A stretch of 64,000 nucleotides of DNA. Source: Pinus tabuliformis (Eukaryota > Streptophyta > Pinopsida > Pinales > Pinaceae). Shown in pieces: positions 11,957 to 23,284 of the stretch (positions are counted from its first letter, which is position 1; every line of letters starts with the position of its first letter). The translations under genes were made by a program, and so were the position numbers. The stretch is taken from positions 800,821,592 to 800,885,591 of the forward strand of contig CM062805.1 of the NCBI GenBank assembly GCA_031772625.1. The letters are read 5' to 3'. The notes beneath the pieces are model-generated. The model had not been told where the DNA came from. It was given only the letters and a program-made list of their open reading frames with translations, and searched no databases.

Positions 11957-13921
11957 GGTACCGGCCATCAATCACTTTCCCTCCTGGTTTGTCATGTCAT
12001 TGCTCCCTTCATGGAAAGTGGCCTTCTTGATATATATTAGGTCCTTTTTGTCATGTAGCTACTCCTTTGTCATCTTGTCTATCCTTCATAATATTTATCA
12101 CATGGATGCTTAGTTGTACTTGCTTGTTCCCATACTTTGATTTAGTGGCCTTTCATGACTTCATCGTGATATTGTTTCAACATCAAATGGTGCTTTTGTT
12201 GGATGGCCTGTTCATCATGACATAATTATAGATTTGAATCGGTTATCTGCACCTTACTATCTCCAAGGCCTTCGTAGGTTTCAAGGGTCCTTTATATTTT
12301 TCTTCCTTTGTCAGAATTGCCATGCCTTTTTTTGAGAGATGTTGAGGAATCTTGTCAAATAGTTATTCTTTGTGACCGCAATGTTCTTCACATGCTTGAT
12401 CTCATTCTTCATTTGCTTCTTCTTGGATTGATTAGTCAACCACATTATACTCCTAATGAGAGCACTTCTTCATGTTGACCTTTACTCCATTGTAGTACAT
12501 GCCTCCGAGAATATCGATGGCGAAAGAGATCCTTTTATTCTTGATCGTGATTCTAGAACTTTTCCCATGACCCAATCAATATATATGATGACATGACTTA
12601 AACTTTGATGCATACATACCTCATCATGATTATGCTTTTACCATATCGGCTTTATTTGATAGTTCTCCTCGATTGGTGTAGCCTTTATTGCTTCATCTAC
12701 TCTCGCCTGTATATCATCCTTTCTTGAATCCCATAAATGGGACCCCCAATGAGACATCTACCCCCTTTGAAAGAATAATTTAACCAAAGAGGTTGACTTA
12801 GTCATAGGAGGATCTTCGTTCTTTTGCTTCTTGTTGTCTTCTTTCACTTCTTGAGTTACATGAGCTTCTTCCCTTTTTCTCTTGTTGTTGTTGTCCTTCT
12901 TAAGTTTAGGACAATCCCTTTTGTAGCATCCATATTCTTGGAATCCAAATAATTGGACTTTGGACATGTATTGGTCCCAACCAATTTGTTACTTTCCTTG
13001 CAAAAAGACATTGAGGTATACTAAGAAGGGGACATATACTTACTTAATAGAGTTTGATATGTAGTGAACTTGCTTTCTTCTTGAAGACTTGATGGCTTGC
13101 CTTCCTTAGATCTTGATGTTCTTCAAGTTGCTTTCTTAAAATGGACTTGCTTGATGACTTGACTCATAGTGCCTTTCATTTTTCAAGATGGTGTAGCTTG
13201 ATGTAGGTCCCTCTTTGATTTTTTCTTCTTGTAGGTGCCTTTATACAAGGCGTTTCTTCTTGCTTTGTAGTCTTCCATGATGAATGATAGATGGTAGACC
13301 TTCTTGTCCTTGATGTGATTGAGACTTCTTGGCTTGTTGCTTCAACCTTGCAGATGTTCTTGAGATTCCCTTTCCTTGATGTGTTACCTTAGCTCCAATA
13401 CCACGTTGAAGAATCTGGGGCATTGGGGTATAGTGGGATTCTTCCAGACTTGATAACAATTTGTGAAGCTCTTTTACAATTTATCTTGTTATCTTAATCT
13501 TCTTCTCTTCTTATTAATGCATGTGTGTTTACTTCATCAAACTGGTGCCAAAAACATAAGAACAAGAACACAAGATGTTGGCTCTCTGCCAGGAAAAAAC
13601 CTCTCTCTCTCAGAGAGGAAAACCCTTTCATAAATTTCTCTTATTGAAGCTTCTTATTGGTCATTGTGAAGCCCTAGACCCTTGACAACAATATCCTCCA
13701 AGCACAAGTTGAGTCCTTCCTCCTCTCTGCACTTTGTTTCTTCAGCACTTCGTTCCCCGGCAATGTGTCCTTCTTTCAACTTTTGATAGTCCTTGGTGGA
13801 CGAGCTCTAGAAGAGACTCCAACCTTTGATCCTTAGCGAGATCCTTTAAAAATGAAGAAACCTTCATTCTGTTGACCAACCGAGCCTTTTTCTTGATGTC
13901 AGGTTGCAGACTCGATGTACA
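11957..13921 (-). mobile_element. Old Copia-like retroelement remnant (right part)
   Basis: The minus strand at 12,758-12,967 encodes a motif of the Copia gag zinc-knuckle kind ('EYGCYKRDCPKLKK') followed by a Lys/Glu-rich tail. At about 13,391-13,403 the minus strand reads GTGGTATTGGAGC, close to the tRNA-Met primer site TGGTATCAGAGC, preceded by LTR-like DNA with 'cagagagagaggttttttcc'. Before the Tat insertion this piece was continuous with 3,246-4,118. It is heavily broken, and is older than the Tat element inserted in it. Assignment to Copia rests mainly on the knuckle. Confidence 0.5.
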
Positions 13922-13926
13922 CCAAG

Positions 13927-15052
13927 TGTGAAGTAGGAAAGTGTTCCCTCTGCGGACAGAGGCAACTCCTCTAGCCATAGAGTGGGTCTAGTCACAGCAA
14001 GGACAAATTCCCTTAAATAGTCATCATTGGAGGCCTACCTCAAACTAGTGGTTGATAAAGTTCCATTGCACTGCTCCCGCTTCCGTTTCCTTCTCCTTAA
14101 TGAGCAATCAATGTGAAACACCACAAGAAAACAACATAGGACGTAATTGAGGACAACAATGATCTATTTACTCATAAAGTCAAGAAATCATGAGCTATCA
14201 AGTAAATTACATACAAGACATAGGAAATCATCATTGATTGTATTAATGATAAATCAAGAGCAAAGCTTACAACCATGTCTTGATGTCGCAAGCCTTCTCG
14301 AAGGATCCAGCCAGCATGTTTCTTCAAGCATTCACTCTAAAAGATGTGTCTCCCACACAATAATATCTCTCTCTCACTCACAAGCTTTAATACAAGATTA
14401 AGGGCACTCCATAACCTCTTGCAAACTATTTCACAATCCCACCCTTGTCACACTCACACCAAAGCTATTTACCAAAATCAAAAGCAATAGCAACACTATA
14501 CAACCAAAAGAAATAGTAGATCATATCAATGGTGAGTGATTTTATAGGAGAAGGAGTCTCCATGAAGTGAGGGAGAGGGAGCTTATCCTAAGGGAAAGTA
14601 GCACAAAAGACAGAACTACCATCCCAGAGGGGGAAGGGTTACCCAAACTGACCCAACAACCAGGTCTAGAGACATCTAGAAGGCCAACTATTGGAACAAA
14701 TTCACCCAATCTGGATTGTCGCTGGTCGTGAACTAAGCCTCAGCGATGACATCGCTAGGAAGAAATTTATGCAAACCATCTGTCGCTAAAGATAGTTAAT
14801 AGCTTCGCGTCGAGGGTTGAAATCCAAACGTCGCGAGAAACAGGTGTACTCCCATGACGGGGTCGCGATGGGACTATTTACGACAAAGGTCCATCACGTA
14901 TATTAAGTGTATTCTCGTGACGAGGCAGAAAACTTAGGAAATGAGGGTTAATTGGCAACATTAAAGAGCATTTACTTAATATGAGCATGTTTATTTGAAA
15001 ATGACATAGTAGAGGGACTGGGATGAAGACAGTGACAAATTACTATGTAATA
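13927..15052 (-). repeat. Left LTR (3' LTR in sense) of the 15.3-kb Tat element
   Basis: The LTR starts 'tgtgaagtagg' just after ccaag and is collinear with 28,118-29,255 up to 'ttactatgtaa'. It contains unusual CpG-rich blocks (about 14,710-14,900) in an otherwise AT-rich LTR. Confidence 0.88.
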
Positions 15053-16190
15053 GATGCCCCATAAAACATGAAGCCTGAGAGAGGGGGAGGGGTGAAATGC
15101 TTTACGAAACTGTCTAAACTGGAACACCACCTAGAAGAACCTGCAGGGGCACAAGTACAACTAATATCTCTGATAGTGAAATACATGTAGTTTAGGCATG
15201 GACACAACCATCCAAAAGACATACAAACTTGGTCTGTGGTATGGACGTAGCCACCCAACTAATAAGACCATGATAATGATAAAGGTATGGTCGCAGCCAT
15301 CCATGAAGACTCAGGTATGGATGAAACCATCCATCACAGAGTCATATATGTAATCACGAACCAATCCACGCAACCCGAACATGTGTAATCTTAGTTCGGG
15401 GTCTTGAACCCCAACCGATCATAATACAAATTCTAGCATGCGAATGGATGTGCTGAAGTCAAGCATGATAGAAAGTTGCTTGATTACTGGTCAGTGATGA
15501 AAATCGTTAACAGGCGCGAGAGAAACCACCAATAATGCCAACGGATCTCAAGGTATTGTCCAGTACAATCCACCAAGTGCGAAAAATGAGCTGAAGTCAA
15601 ACACTCGTGGAATCACCCAATCAACGACCAATAATGAAAGTTTATTGTCAGGCGCGAAGAACTTACCATTGAGGCATGCAAGCTCCAAGGTACTGAAAGG
15701 GATCTCTAGATCAATCGCCTGGATAATGAGCTGGCATTGACAAGAGATGATCCATCACAAGAAGGCCACAATGTTTCCCTCATCAATGACACGAGATAAG
15801 GAACAAGTGGTAGATGGTGAAATAGAGTATCAGAGGAGGAGTTAAGGGTGTGAACTGCAGAAAGATTATACTCTTGAACATGTGGGAGACACGACTTCAG
15901 GAGGTGGTAGCATTCGGGTACCAAGGGATCAGAGGCTCGAAGGAGACAACGTAGATCAGATGGAATGAGGCAAAATGGAAACCCAAAACCCCGGAAAGCC
16001 AAATGACGATGGATATCCCAACCTGACAAGAAACCAAAGTGTCGATGTTCAAGAGTGACTAGCTGTTGCAGGTAACCAATGATAACTTCCAAATTTCGCC
16101 CCACCATTGCTGGCGAGTACCCCAATTATTTTTGAAAACAAGCTTGAAGGGGATAGCATATGCTTGTAATATAAGTTCATCCGTAGGACG
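15053..16190 (-). other. 3' untranslated region of the 15.3-kb Tat element
   Basis: No coding signal is seen. Parts (about 15,480-15,760) resemble 5,590-5,850 in the 7.8-kb element, for example 'ggataatgagctg' and 'aggcgcgag', so the two elements share their 3' region although only one has pol. Confidence 0.6.
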
Positions 16191-16197
16191 AATCCAA

Positions 16198-16623
16198 CCT
16201 AGTGATAGTTTAACGAGCCCTAGGGAGGAGAAGATCGAGTCTCATCATGGTGATGAGTCCAATGTCGTCAGGGTTTAACGAGTCTGACATAGGGAAAACT
16301 CGGAGTCTTTTTCATGTTTAGAGAGTTTGAAAAAGACACAGAAAAGAAAACTCCATGGGGTTCCTTTTTCGTATATTTGTGTCCCTCGAACCCTAAAAAG
16401 TATAAAATAATACTCGAGAGAACCGCTCGACCATTACGGTCAAGGAGTATTTTTTGTAATTAGTGGCCTCGATTCGAAAAAGTAGAAAAGCAATCGAAGA
16501 CACGTCATTTCGTAACCAGTATCGAACCTAAAACGATAAAAGTCCGGTGATATTTTCACATTTATATAGTCAGAAAAGAGCTCAAAGTGGACCACCTTTT
16601 ATTCCATTTAACGAGTTGAAAGG
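16198..16623 (-). repeat. Hairpin array in the 3' region of the 15.3-kb Tat element
   Basis: Hairpins of the same loop type as at 6,322-6,715, with other stems: 16,198-16,202/16,220-16,224 (cctag/ctagg, loop with 'tttaacgagcc'), 16,262-16,266/16,286-16,290 (atgtc/gacat, 'tttaacgagtct'), 16,305-16,313/16,329-16,337 (gtctttttc/gaaaaagac, loop 'atgtttagagagttt'), 16,363-16,368/16,395-16,400 (cttttt/aaaaag, 'gtccctcgaaccc') and 16,595-16,599/16,619-16,623 (ccttt/aaagg, 'tttaacgagtt'). The 15-nt loop of the third nearly equals that at 6,436-6,450 while its stem differs and still pairs. Confidence 0.75.
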
Positions 16624-17540
16624 GAAAACTCTGCAATCTTTTCGTCATTTTTAAAGAGGACTTTTTACAAAATATGGACCAAGTGTATACAAATCATGAC
16701 ATGTACCCACCACCTGTAGTTCTAGACAAAACACCTCAACATAAGACCCATTCAACATAAAAATAGTATATGTGTGGATACAAGGTCAAAAACTCAAAAC
16801 CCTGACCAAAACCCTAAAATAAATGGAAAAAACCCAAACCATATAGTGCAAAATTTTTATTTTTTGAAAAAAACACTATAAAAGTGGGTGTGGTAAGTTT
16901 ATATTTACCATTTACCATTGTGAGTTTTACCTTGTAATTTTGGTGTGCAAAACTGAGCGAGGTCCCGAGCTTGATTCCGATACTGACGACCAACAACTTC
17001 GCCCAAGGTCTTTACCAAGTAAGTAATCTCTCCCTTGCGCTCCATTTCAAAGCTTTTTTCATGCAATTTGGTGGTAGATAGGTGGTTTTTGGGCGGATTT
17101 TGAAACCCACATCCGCCTCTTGGTCATCACGGTAGATCCGCTTGGGTTAGTGATGACTGAGATTGTTAACACTGGCTATTATCGGGATCGTCATGGTATA
17201 TAGATGTACTCCTGTGATGTTCACCAAAAAAATGAATGGCTGACCTCGAGTCACTGTTCCTGTTTGAAAAATAGATGCGACGGCATGGTAAAGTCAATGT
17301 TTTTTGTAATTTATGTGTTTAAGCTTAAGAAAAGTGTCCTAGTCAATTTTCCCTTTGATGTAGGGCAAAATGGCTTTTGTGTGGCAAGAGACAACTCATG
17401 ATGACAATGACAAACAAGATTTTAATGATCCTGGGTGCTGAAGAGCTCTACTCAAGTGCAGATTGCTAAAATTCTTCCTCACTCCTCATCTTCAAGCACA
17501 ACTTGACTTACTAGAGCTGTTAATCCGCTCCTAGAACCCA

Positions 17541-18125
17541 ATGGATGGGAAGTTCATCATTTGGGGCAAAGATATTGAATTTGATGCCATGTATATATAT
17601 TTTCTAACTAGATGGTCTCATCACAGTGAGAGGCAAATCTTAGAGGGCCAACAAGTGGCCGATCAGACCTTAGACATGCTGATAGCATGGGTGTGCCCAG
17701 GGGCACACAAATTAGCCACTAGTGGGAAATTACAAATCCCGACAGTGGATGACTTGACTCTCTGGTTGTTACTGTTCATAGTGACGAGGATGGTGGGTTC
17801 CCAAGCCCAACATGAGGCAACAAAGAACCACCTCTAGTTAGCTCTCGAGTGCCTTAACCTGACCATGTATAACTGGGCAGAGGCAGTGGCCATTAACATG
17901 AAGAGACATCTGATGAGATGTTGGCGCGAAGAGGCGAAACAGTTCGGTTATGGATCTATCCTGATCCTACTCATGCTGGAGGGGTACCAGTTCTTCAGCT
18001 GCAGGACATGGACTTGTATGTACCCAGGCCACGAGAGACCCGCATCACCCACTGGGCACATGTTATGCTACGAGGGGGTGGCGGTTGACCGATATCATGG
18101 GGGATGCTATTCTGAGAGTGGCTAG
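17541..18125 (+). other. Antisense ORFs between pol and 3' LTR of the 15.3-kb Tat element
   Basis: Two open frames on the strand opposite to gag-pol lie here: 17,541-17,837 (98 codons) and 17,865-18,125 (86 codons). A third at 18,313-18,510 may belong with them. Their composition (Trp-rich, words such as 'WGKDIEFD' and 'DDLTLWLLLF') looks like protein rather than random frames. Extra ORFs in antisense between pol and the 3' LTR are known in Tat-clade elements of other plants. I do not recognise the domain. The frames are treated as fossils. Confidence 0.5.
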
Positions 18126-18975
18126 ACTGGCAAAAGTTTATAGTTGAGTACTGGCCATATGCAGGCACAAATTTTTATGGAGACACCAACATGCTGCTTC
18201 TTGCGGGCGAGCAGTGGGATGAGGGAGGTAAATACTTGATCAAAACACCACACTATTTATGTTTTGATTTTTATGATGTTTTATTTTATTTTATCAGGCA
18301 TATGTCTTAATAATGTCTCTTATGTTACTTGTAGATGTGGGACTAGAGAGGCTGGTAGGACTAGCTCCCGAGGCACGGACGAACCCACAGGGAAACATGG
18401 AGCTAGCCCTAGTTCACCCTAGTGGCAATGCAGTGGAGGAGATAGCCCGTAACCTTGAGGGCTTGATGGACAGGATCCCGATTACAGGGGGATCGAGGAG
18501 GTCCCTGTAGAGTACTAGAGACATACAGTCGAAGTGACAGCTAGGGTGCATAGGCTCTTGAGATTAGTCACATGAGGAGTGGTCTGCTATAGAGAGCAGA
18601 ACCCACTATAGTAGATACCTAGGTTTTACTTCCTGCTGATTTTTTTAGAGACATGTGTCTCGGATGTATGGAGAGCACAGACTCTATTTTTGACATATAC
18701 ACTTTATTTTTTGAGCATCTCGGTGTGTCACACGATATATATATATATATGTTATCTATAGTTCATTATTGTGTCTTGGATGCTTCTATACAATGTTTTG
18801 ATTACATGTTGCGTAAATGTATGTCTAACACATGATTTGCTAATGCATTAGTTAATGTGTTTAATCTTCTTGGAATGTGTTGATATGTAATAAAATCAAA
18901 ATTCCTTTCTAATAATTTAACACGTAAATACAACTTTAAAATCCAATGATCTTCGACGGAATAACACCCGTTAAG

Positions 18976-19287
18976 CTAGTGGACAACAAGTTGAGAATCC
19001 AGATTCACAACCAATGCACGAATATCAAGGTTGACAGCCTCGGTCAGTAATTCAATGAGAACGCTATATTCAGCGACATTATTTGTGGTGCAACCTAGAC
19101 AAAAACCTTGAAGGTCTACTAACTCACCATGAGGATCGTAGATCACCCATGCCGCAGAAGAAAGGTTCCGGGTACTACGGTAGGCACCATCAGTGAAACC
19201 AACGTAAGATGTACTAGACATCTGCACAAATAAAAAGACACAATAAGTGGCAATCATGCCTACACACCAAGCCAAACATGCAAACAC
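18976..19287 (-). pseudogene. Fossil archaeal-type RNase H domain (second RNase H)
   Basis: The frame contains 'FTDGAYR' (first catalytic Asp), 'NNVAEYSVLIELL' (catalytic Glu region) and 'VVNLDSQLVV' (third acidic residue region). These are the landmarks of the archaeal/plant-type RNase H known as an additional domain in Tat elements. It lies on the 3' side of integrase in sense. It would degrade RNA in RNA-DNA hybrids during reverse transcription. It is part of a broken element. Confidence 0.75.
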
Positions 19288-19590
19288 ACACTAAAAACAC
19301 ACTTGCTGACAAACACACGAATGTACAAATCAGATGCACGAAATTCATGCATAATATTTTTTCAGATAAATCCCATTTCGAGGCTTATCTAGAGGCTTCC
19401 CTTTGTAATCGATCAGCTCATAGGCCCCTTTTTACAAAAGACTTTTCACAATGTAAAGCCCATGCCACATAGGCTCGAATTTTCCTGCACCTAGCTTATC
19501 ATTTGCTTGATCGTAGAGCAGGACTAAGTCTCCTTCAATGAAAGAATGAGGATTGACAGCTTGGTTGAAGTGAGTTTTCACTCTCTTCTT

Positions 19591-20535
19591 CTATGCTTCA
19601 ATGGCTAGAGAGGCTAGTCGACAGGTCTTGTCTAACCGCTCTAGGTAAAGAAGACATTCTTCTACCGGAGTAGTGCTTGGGAGAAATTCTATGGCTAATT
19701 TAAGAGAAGGGATCTCACACTCAATCGGAAGGGTAGCATCCAGACCATAAACCAATTGGAACGGGGTGAACCTAGTGGCATCCTTAACTAAATTTCGGTA
19801 GGCCCATAAGGTGGAAAACAACATCAAATGCCAGTTAGACTTGTGCATGCCAATGGTGCATTGAAGCATCGTGACCAAAACTTTGTTGACAACTTCCCCT
19901 TGGCCATTGGCCCGAGGATAGTGTGGTGTTGAGCTATCATGCTGCAAGCCCAGCTGGGTTGTTAACTCAGTCATCATATGAGTACGGAAATGTTTTCCAT
20001 GATCAGTGACGATAGCCTGAGGGACTCCGAATCTGAAATGACATGATTGAATAAATATTGTGCCACTGTCTTACCGTCATTAGATAGCATAGGCATCTCC
20101 TTGGCCCATTTCGTGAAATAATTGACGGCAACAATGATATACCCATGCCCCCTGGCGAAGCGAGGGTTACAGGTCATATAATCAATGCCCCATTTGGCAA
20201 AAGGGTTGACGGTAATGATAGGGTGTAAAGGAGTAGGAGGCACGCATCTTCTGTTGGTAGATTTGGCACTCATGACAAGAGTAGATGGCAAGAATGAAAT
20301 CCTTAAAAATAGATGGCCAAAAATAACCAACACGGAGGATCTTCTGAGAAGTAACATATCCAGACATATGACCACCATAGATAGCAGAGTGGCAGTCATT
20401 CAGAACTCGTTTAGCTTCCTTGAACGTCAAACAACAACGGAGAGTAGAGTCGGCACCGAGATGGTACAAGGTGTCCCCAATAATGCGATAAGGTTGAGAA
20501 TGATGGCAAATACATCGCCGAGCATCCTTGGACAA
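19591..20535 (-). pseudogene. Fossil integrase region
   Basis: In sense, an HHCC-type zinc region ('GGHMSGYVTSQKILR', 'CHECQIYQQ') is followed by the catalytic core ('GIDYMTCNPRF', 'VNYFTKWAKEMPM', 'TPHYPRANGQGEVVN') and the C-terminal 'TPFQLVYGLDATLPIE' block of Ty3/Gypsy integrases. It inserts the DNA copy into the host genome. It lies between the first RNase H and the archaeal-type RNase H. The region is fossil and spread over more than one frame. Confidence 0.85.
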
Positions 20536-20733
20536 ATCTGGATGAAAGGAGGATGTCTAAAGATAGATAATAATGTCCCCGTACCAAGGATCGAGGGTAC
20601 TAATCAAGAACAGAGATTCATCCGGGATATGGTCCTCTAACCGAGAGGGCGCGGTAGCAGATGGTAGGGATCAAAGTAGCTCAGCGAAAATGAGGTTCTT
20701 CTTAGACTTGACTGTAGTAAACTCCAAGTCAAA

Positions 20734-21227
20734 CTATTGAAGGATGAAAATCCATTTTGAGTACTTGCCCCCCAGTAGCCGACGTGACAAGATGTACATC
20801 ATTGGGTTTGAGTCAGAAATCACTGTTGTGGTGTGCAATAATATATAGTGGCAGAAACGTTGGATGGCGTAAACGGCTGCCAATGCCAACTTCTTGACAT
20901 AGGCATATGGAGTTTTCGTATCAAGTAGATTGCAACTGAGATAATAAACAATATGCTCAAAACCATCATCATCGTCTTGGACCAGAACCATGCCAATGGT
21001 GCTATCGATGGTGGCTAAATAAAGAGTGTAGTCACTGTGATAATCAGGTGGACGAACGATAGAGCAAAAGCAAGGAGGGCCGTCAGCTGCTCGAATGACT
21101 CTTGTGCAGTGGTATCCCAAAGAAAAGGGGTATCCCACTTTAATAACCGCGTATAGCCTTTGGCCACTTCAGCATAATTCGGAATGAAACGGTGTAGAAA
21201 ATTTGCTTTTCCCTGTAGACTCTGCAA
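20734..21227 (-). pseudogene. Fossil RNase H and RT connection region
   Basis: Sense words include 'QGKANFLHRFIPNYAE' and 'TPFLWDTTAQESFEQL' (end of RT thumb/connection), then 'LYLATIDSTIGMVL', 'IVYYLSCNLL' and 'YAIQRFCHYIL' (the usual Gypsy RNase H). It is broken and forms part of the pol region of the 15.3-kb element. Confidence 0.82.
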
Positions 21228-21230
21228 TTG

Positions 21231-21869
21231 CTAAAAAGAAGCAGGGGGAGGGAGATTTAGGATGGCTTCAACTTTAAGGGGATCCAGGTGGTTACCCTCT
21301 TGGGAGACAAAAAACCCAAAAAGTCTACCAGATTCCATGCAGAAGACACACTTATGTGGATTAAGACTGATACGATAGTGTCGACAATGAAGAAAAATTT
21401 CGTGAAGGTGGTTTGGATGGTCTTGGTGTTTCGTTGAATGACCCAGAAGGTCATCCAGGTAAGGCTGTACAATGTGTCGAATATCATGAAACACATTGGA
21501 AGGTAGAACTAGCATTTTTTAGATCGAAAGGGAGCTTTTTATAAGCTAAATTACCCCACGGGTAGATAAATGCGGTATTATGTTGATCCGCAGGCGAGAT
21601 ATTAATCTGGTTATAACCAAAAAAGCCGTCCATGAATGAATAGATCTCACTCCCAGGTCAATGAAAGGTGTAGGCTAGTTGTCTTTGGGATAGGCACGAT
21701 TGATGTCACGATAATCAACACATACCCTAATAGTGCCCTGTTTCTTAGTCACAGGGACATTAGAAACCCAATCTGTGAGCAGGATAGGGTAAATAAAACC
21801 AGCCTTAAAAATATTTTTGACTTCCGCTTTAATAGCTGCAGCTTTTTGGGGGTGCAGGACTATAGACAT
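21231..21869 (-). pseudogene. Fossil reverse transcriptase
   Basis: Sense words 'KKQGTIRVCVDYRDINRAYP' (fingers/palm), 'QPYLDDLLGHS' (the catalytic YLDD box) and 'LNPHKCVFCMESGRLFGF' are diagnostic for Ty3/Gypsy RT. The enzyme copies the element RNA into DNA. The region is broken. Confidence 0.88.
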
Positions 21870-22450
21870 TATCGAATAGGTTTGGAACCCTGATATGTAG
21901 GTATTTCATGCACCACGATGCTAGGATCGATGCCAGGCATCTCTTCATAAGACCAAGCGAAAACATCACGAAATTCACAAAAAAGATTAGTATAAATATG
22001 AATCTCCTTCGGAGTACAAGTTACTCCGATATGAATGTGCTCAACAACCCCTGGTTTAATAGAGATATCAATCGGCTAAGTTTGCATAATGTTCCTCATG
22101 TTTCCTTCAGAAAAAAACTTGATGAATTTGGATGGGTGTCTGAGGGGGTTGAGAGGGGAGACAGGGAGAAAACTGCTGAAGACAAGTAAGCATTCCCCCA
22201 TGGATAGGGAGAAACGAGGAATGATGGTGACGATCGGACAAAGGAGGTTCCTCAAAATACATAGTCTCAATAATTGCTTCATCAGAAGGAAAAATTTCCT
22301 GTAAATGGTCTGAAGAAGTGCTATATCCTAGTAAAGGGGATTGAACGTACAAGTCGAGAGCTGTTCAGGAGGTGAAGTTGATACAGAAACAATTTCGACG
22401 TAGTTGAGCTCCGCAGGACTCAACGACATCACATTGCCCCAAGATTCTAT

Positions 22451-23206
22451 CTAAACAACAGGAGGAAGAAACCAAGGATCATAATGAACAGAAATCATAT
22501 TAACAAGAGAGACGTTGGGAGGTGGGAGTGAAAAAACACCCATAAGGGTAGGATCTTTAAAGAGTCCAGCACCCACACTCTCATATGGAATGAAGGTATG
22601 CTCCACGAAAGGCACGTTTTCATCGAAGGAGGAAGAGGTGAAGAAGGACAACTGGTCTATCGTGAAAATATTCCCTTGATGAGGAAAATGAAGGACACAA
22701 AATAGAGATGAAGCCACAGCTCGCATGGCATATGTCCAGCTTCATCCTAAAAGGAGGTTGTAAGTTAAATTGGCATCAACAACTTCAACCTCCACTTCAA
22801 CCGTCTTCCCTTCTAGGGTAATAGGTAGACATGGGAGTATACCATAAGGATGAGACTCTCTCCCATCGAAGGCTTCCAAGGTAGTGAGAGACGGACTCAG
22901 AGTCGAAGAACCGATAGCCTTCCAACAAGCAATAGACATAATGCAAGTAAAAGCACCTTCATTAATGACCATGCAGTGAATAGTTTTAGAATTGATGATG
23001 AATTGAATAAGGAAGGCAATTTGGTGAGGTAGTCTCGGTACATGATTGTCTAGGTCAAAAGTGATCAAATCCGAGTCAGCCAGGTCAATGCCACCGATGG
23101 CTGATAGAAATGACTTCCTCTGAGAGGGGTAGCTCTGGAGGACCTCTAATGTGGACATAGCTGACGAAGCCTGGGCTGAGTCCTCAATGATGCTACAGTA
23201 CTGCAC
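22451..23206 (-). pseudogene. Fossil aspartic protease and linker
   Basis: Sense words 'VINEGAFTCIMSIACWKAIG' (active-site loop region), 'YNLLLG' and then 'LHFPHQGNIFTIDQLSFF' match the order seen in the protease frame at 7,609-8,817 of the smaller element. The region between protease and RT (about 21,900-22,450) shows no domain I can name. Confidence 0.78.
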
Positions 23207-23284
23207 AGCATGAGAATTAGGGTTGTAAGTAGACTTTTGGAGTACCCCTTTAGGAGGAGGTCGGATGACTGACTTAGTGCTAGG

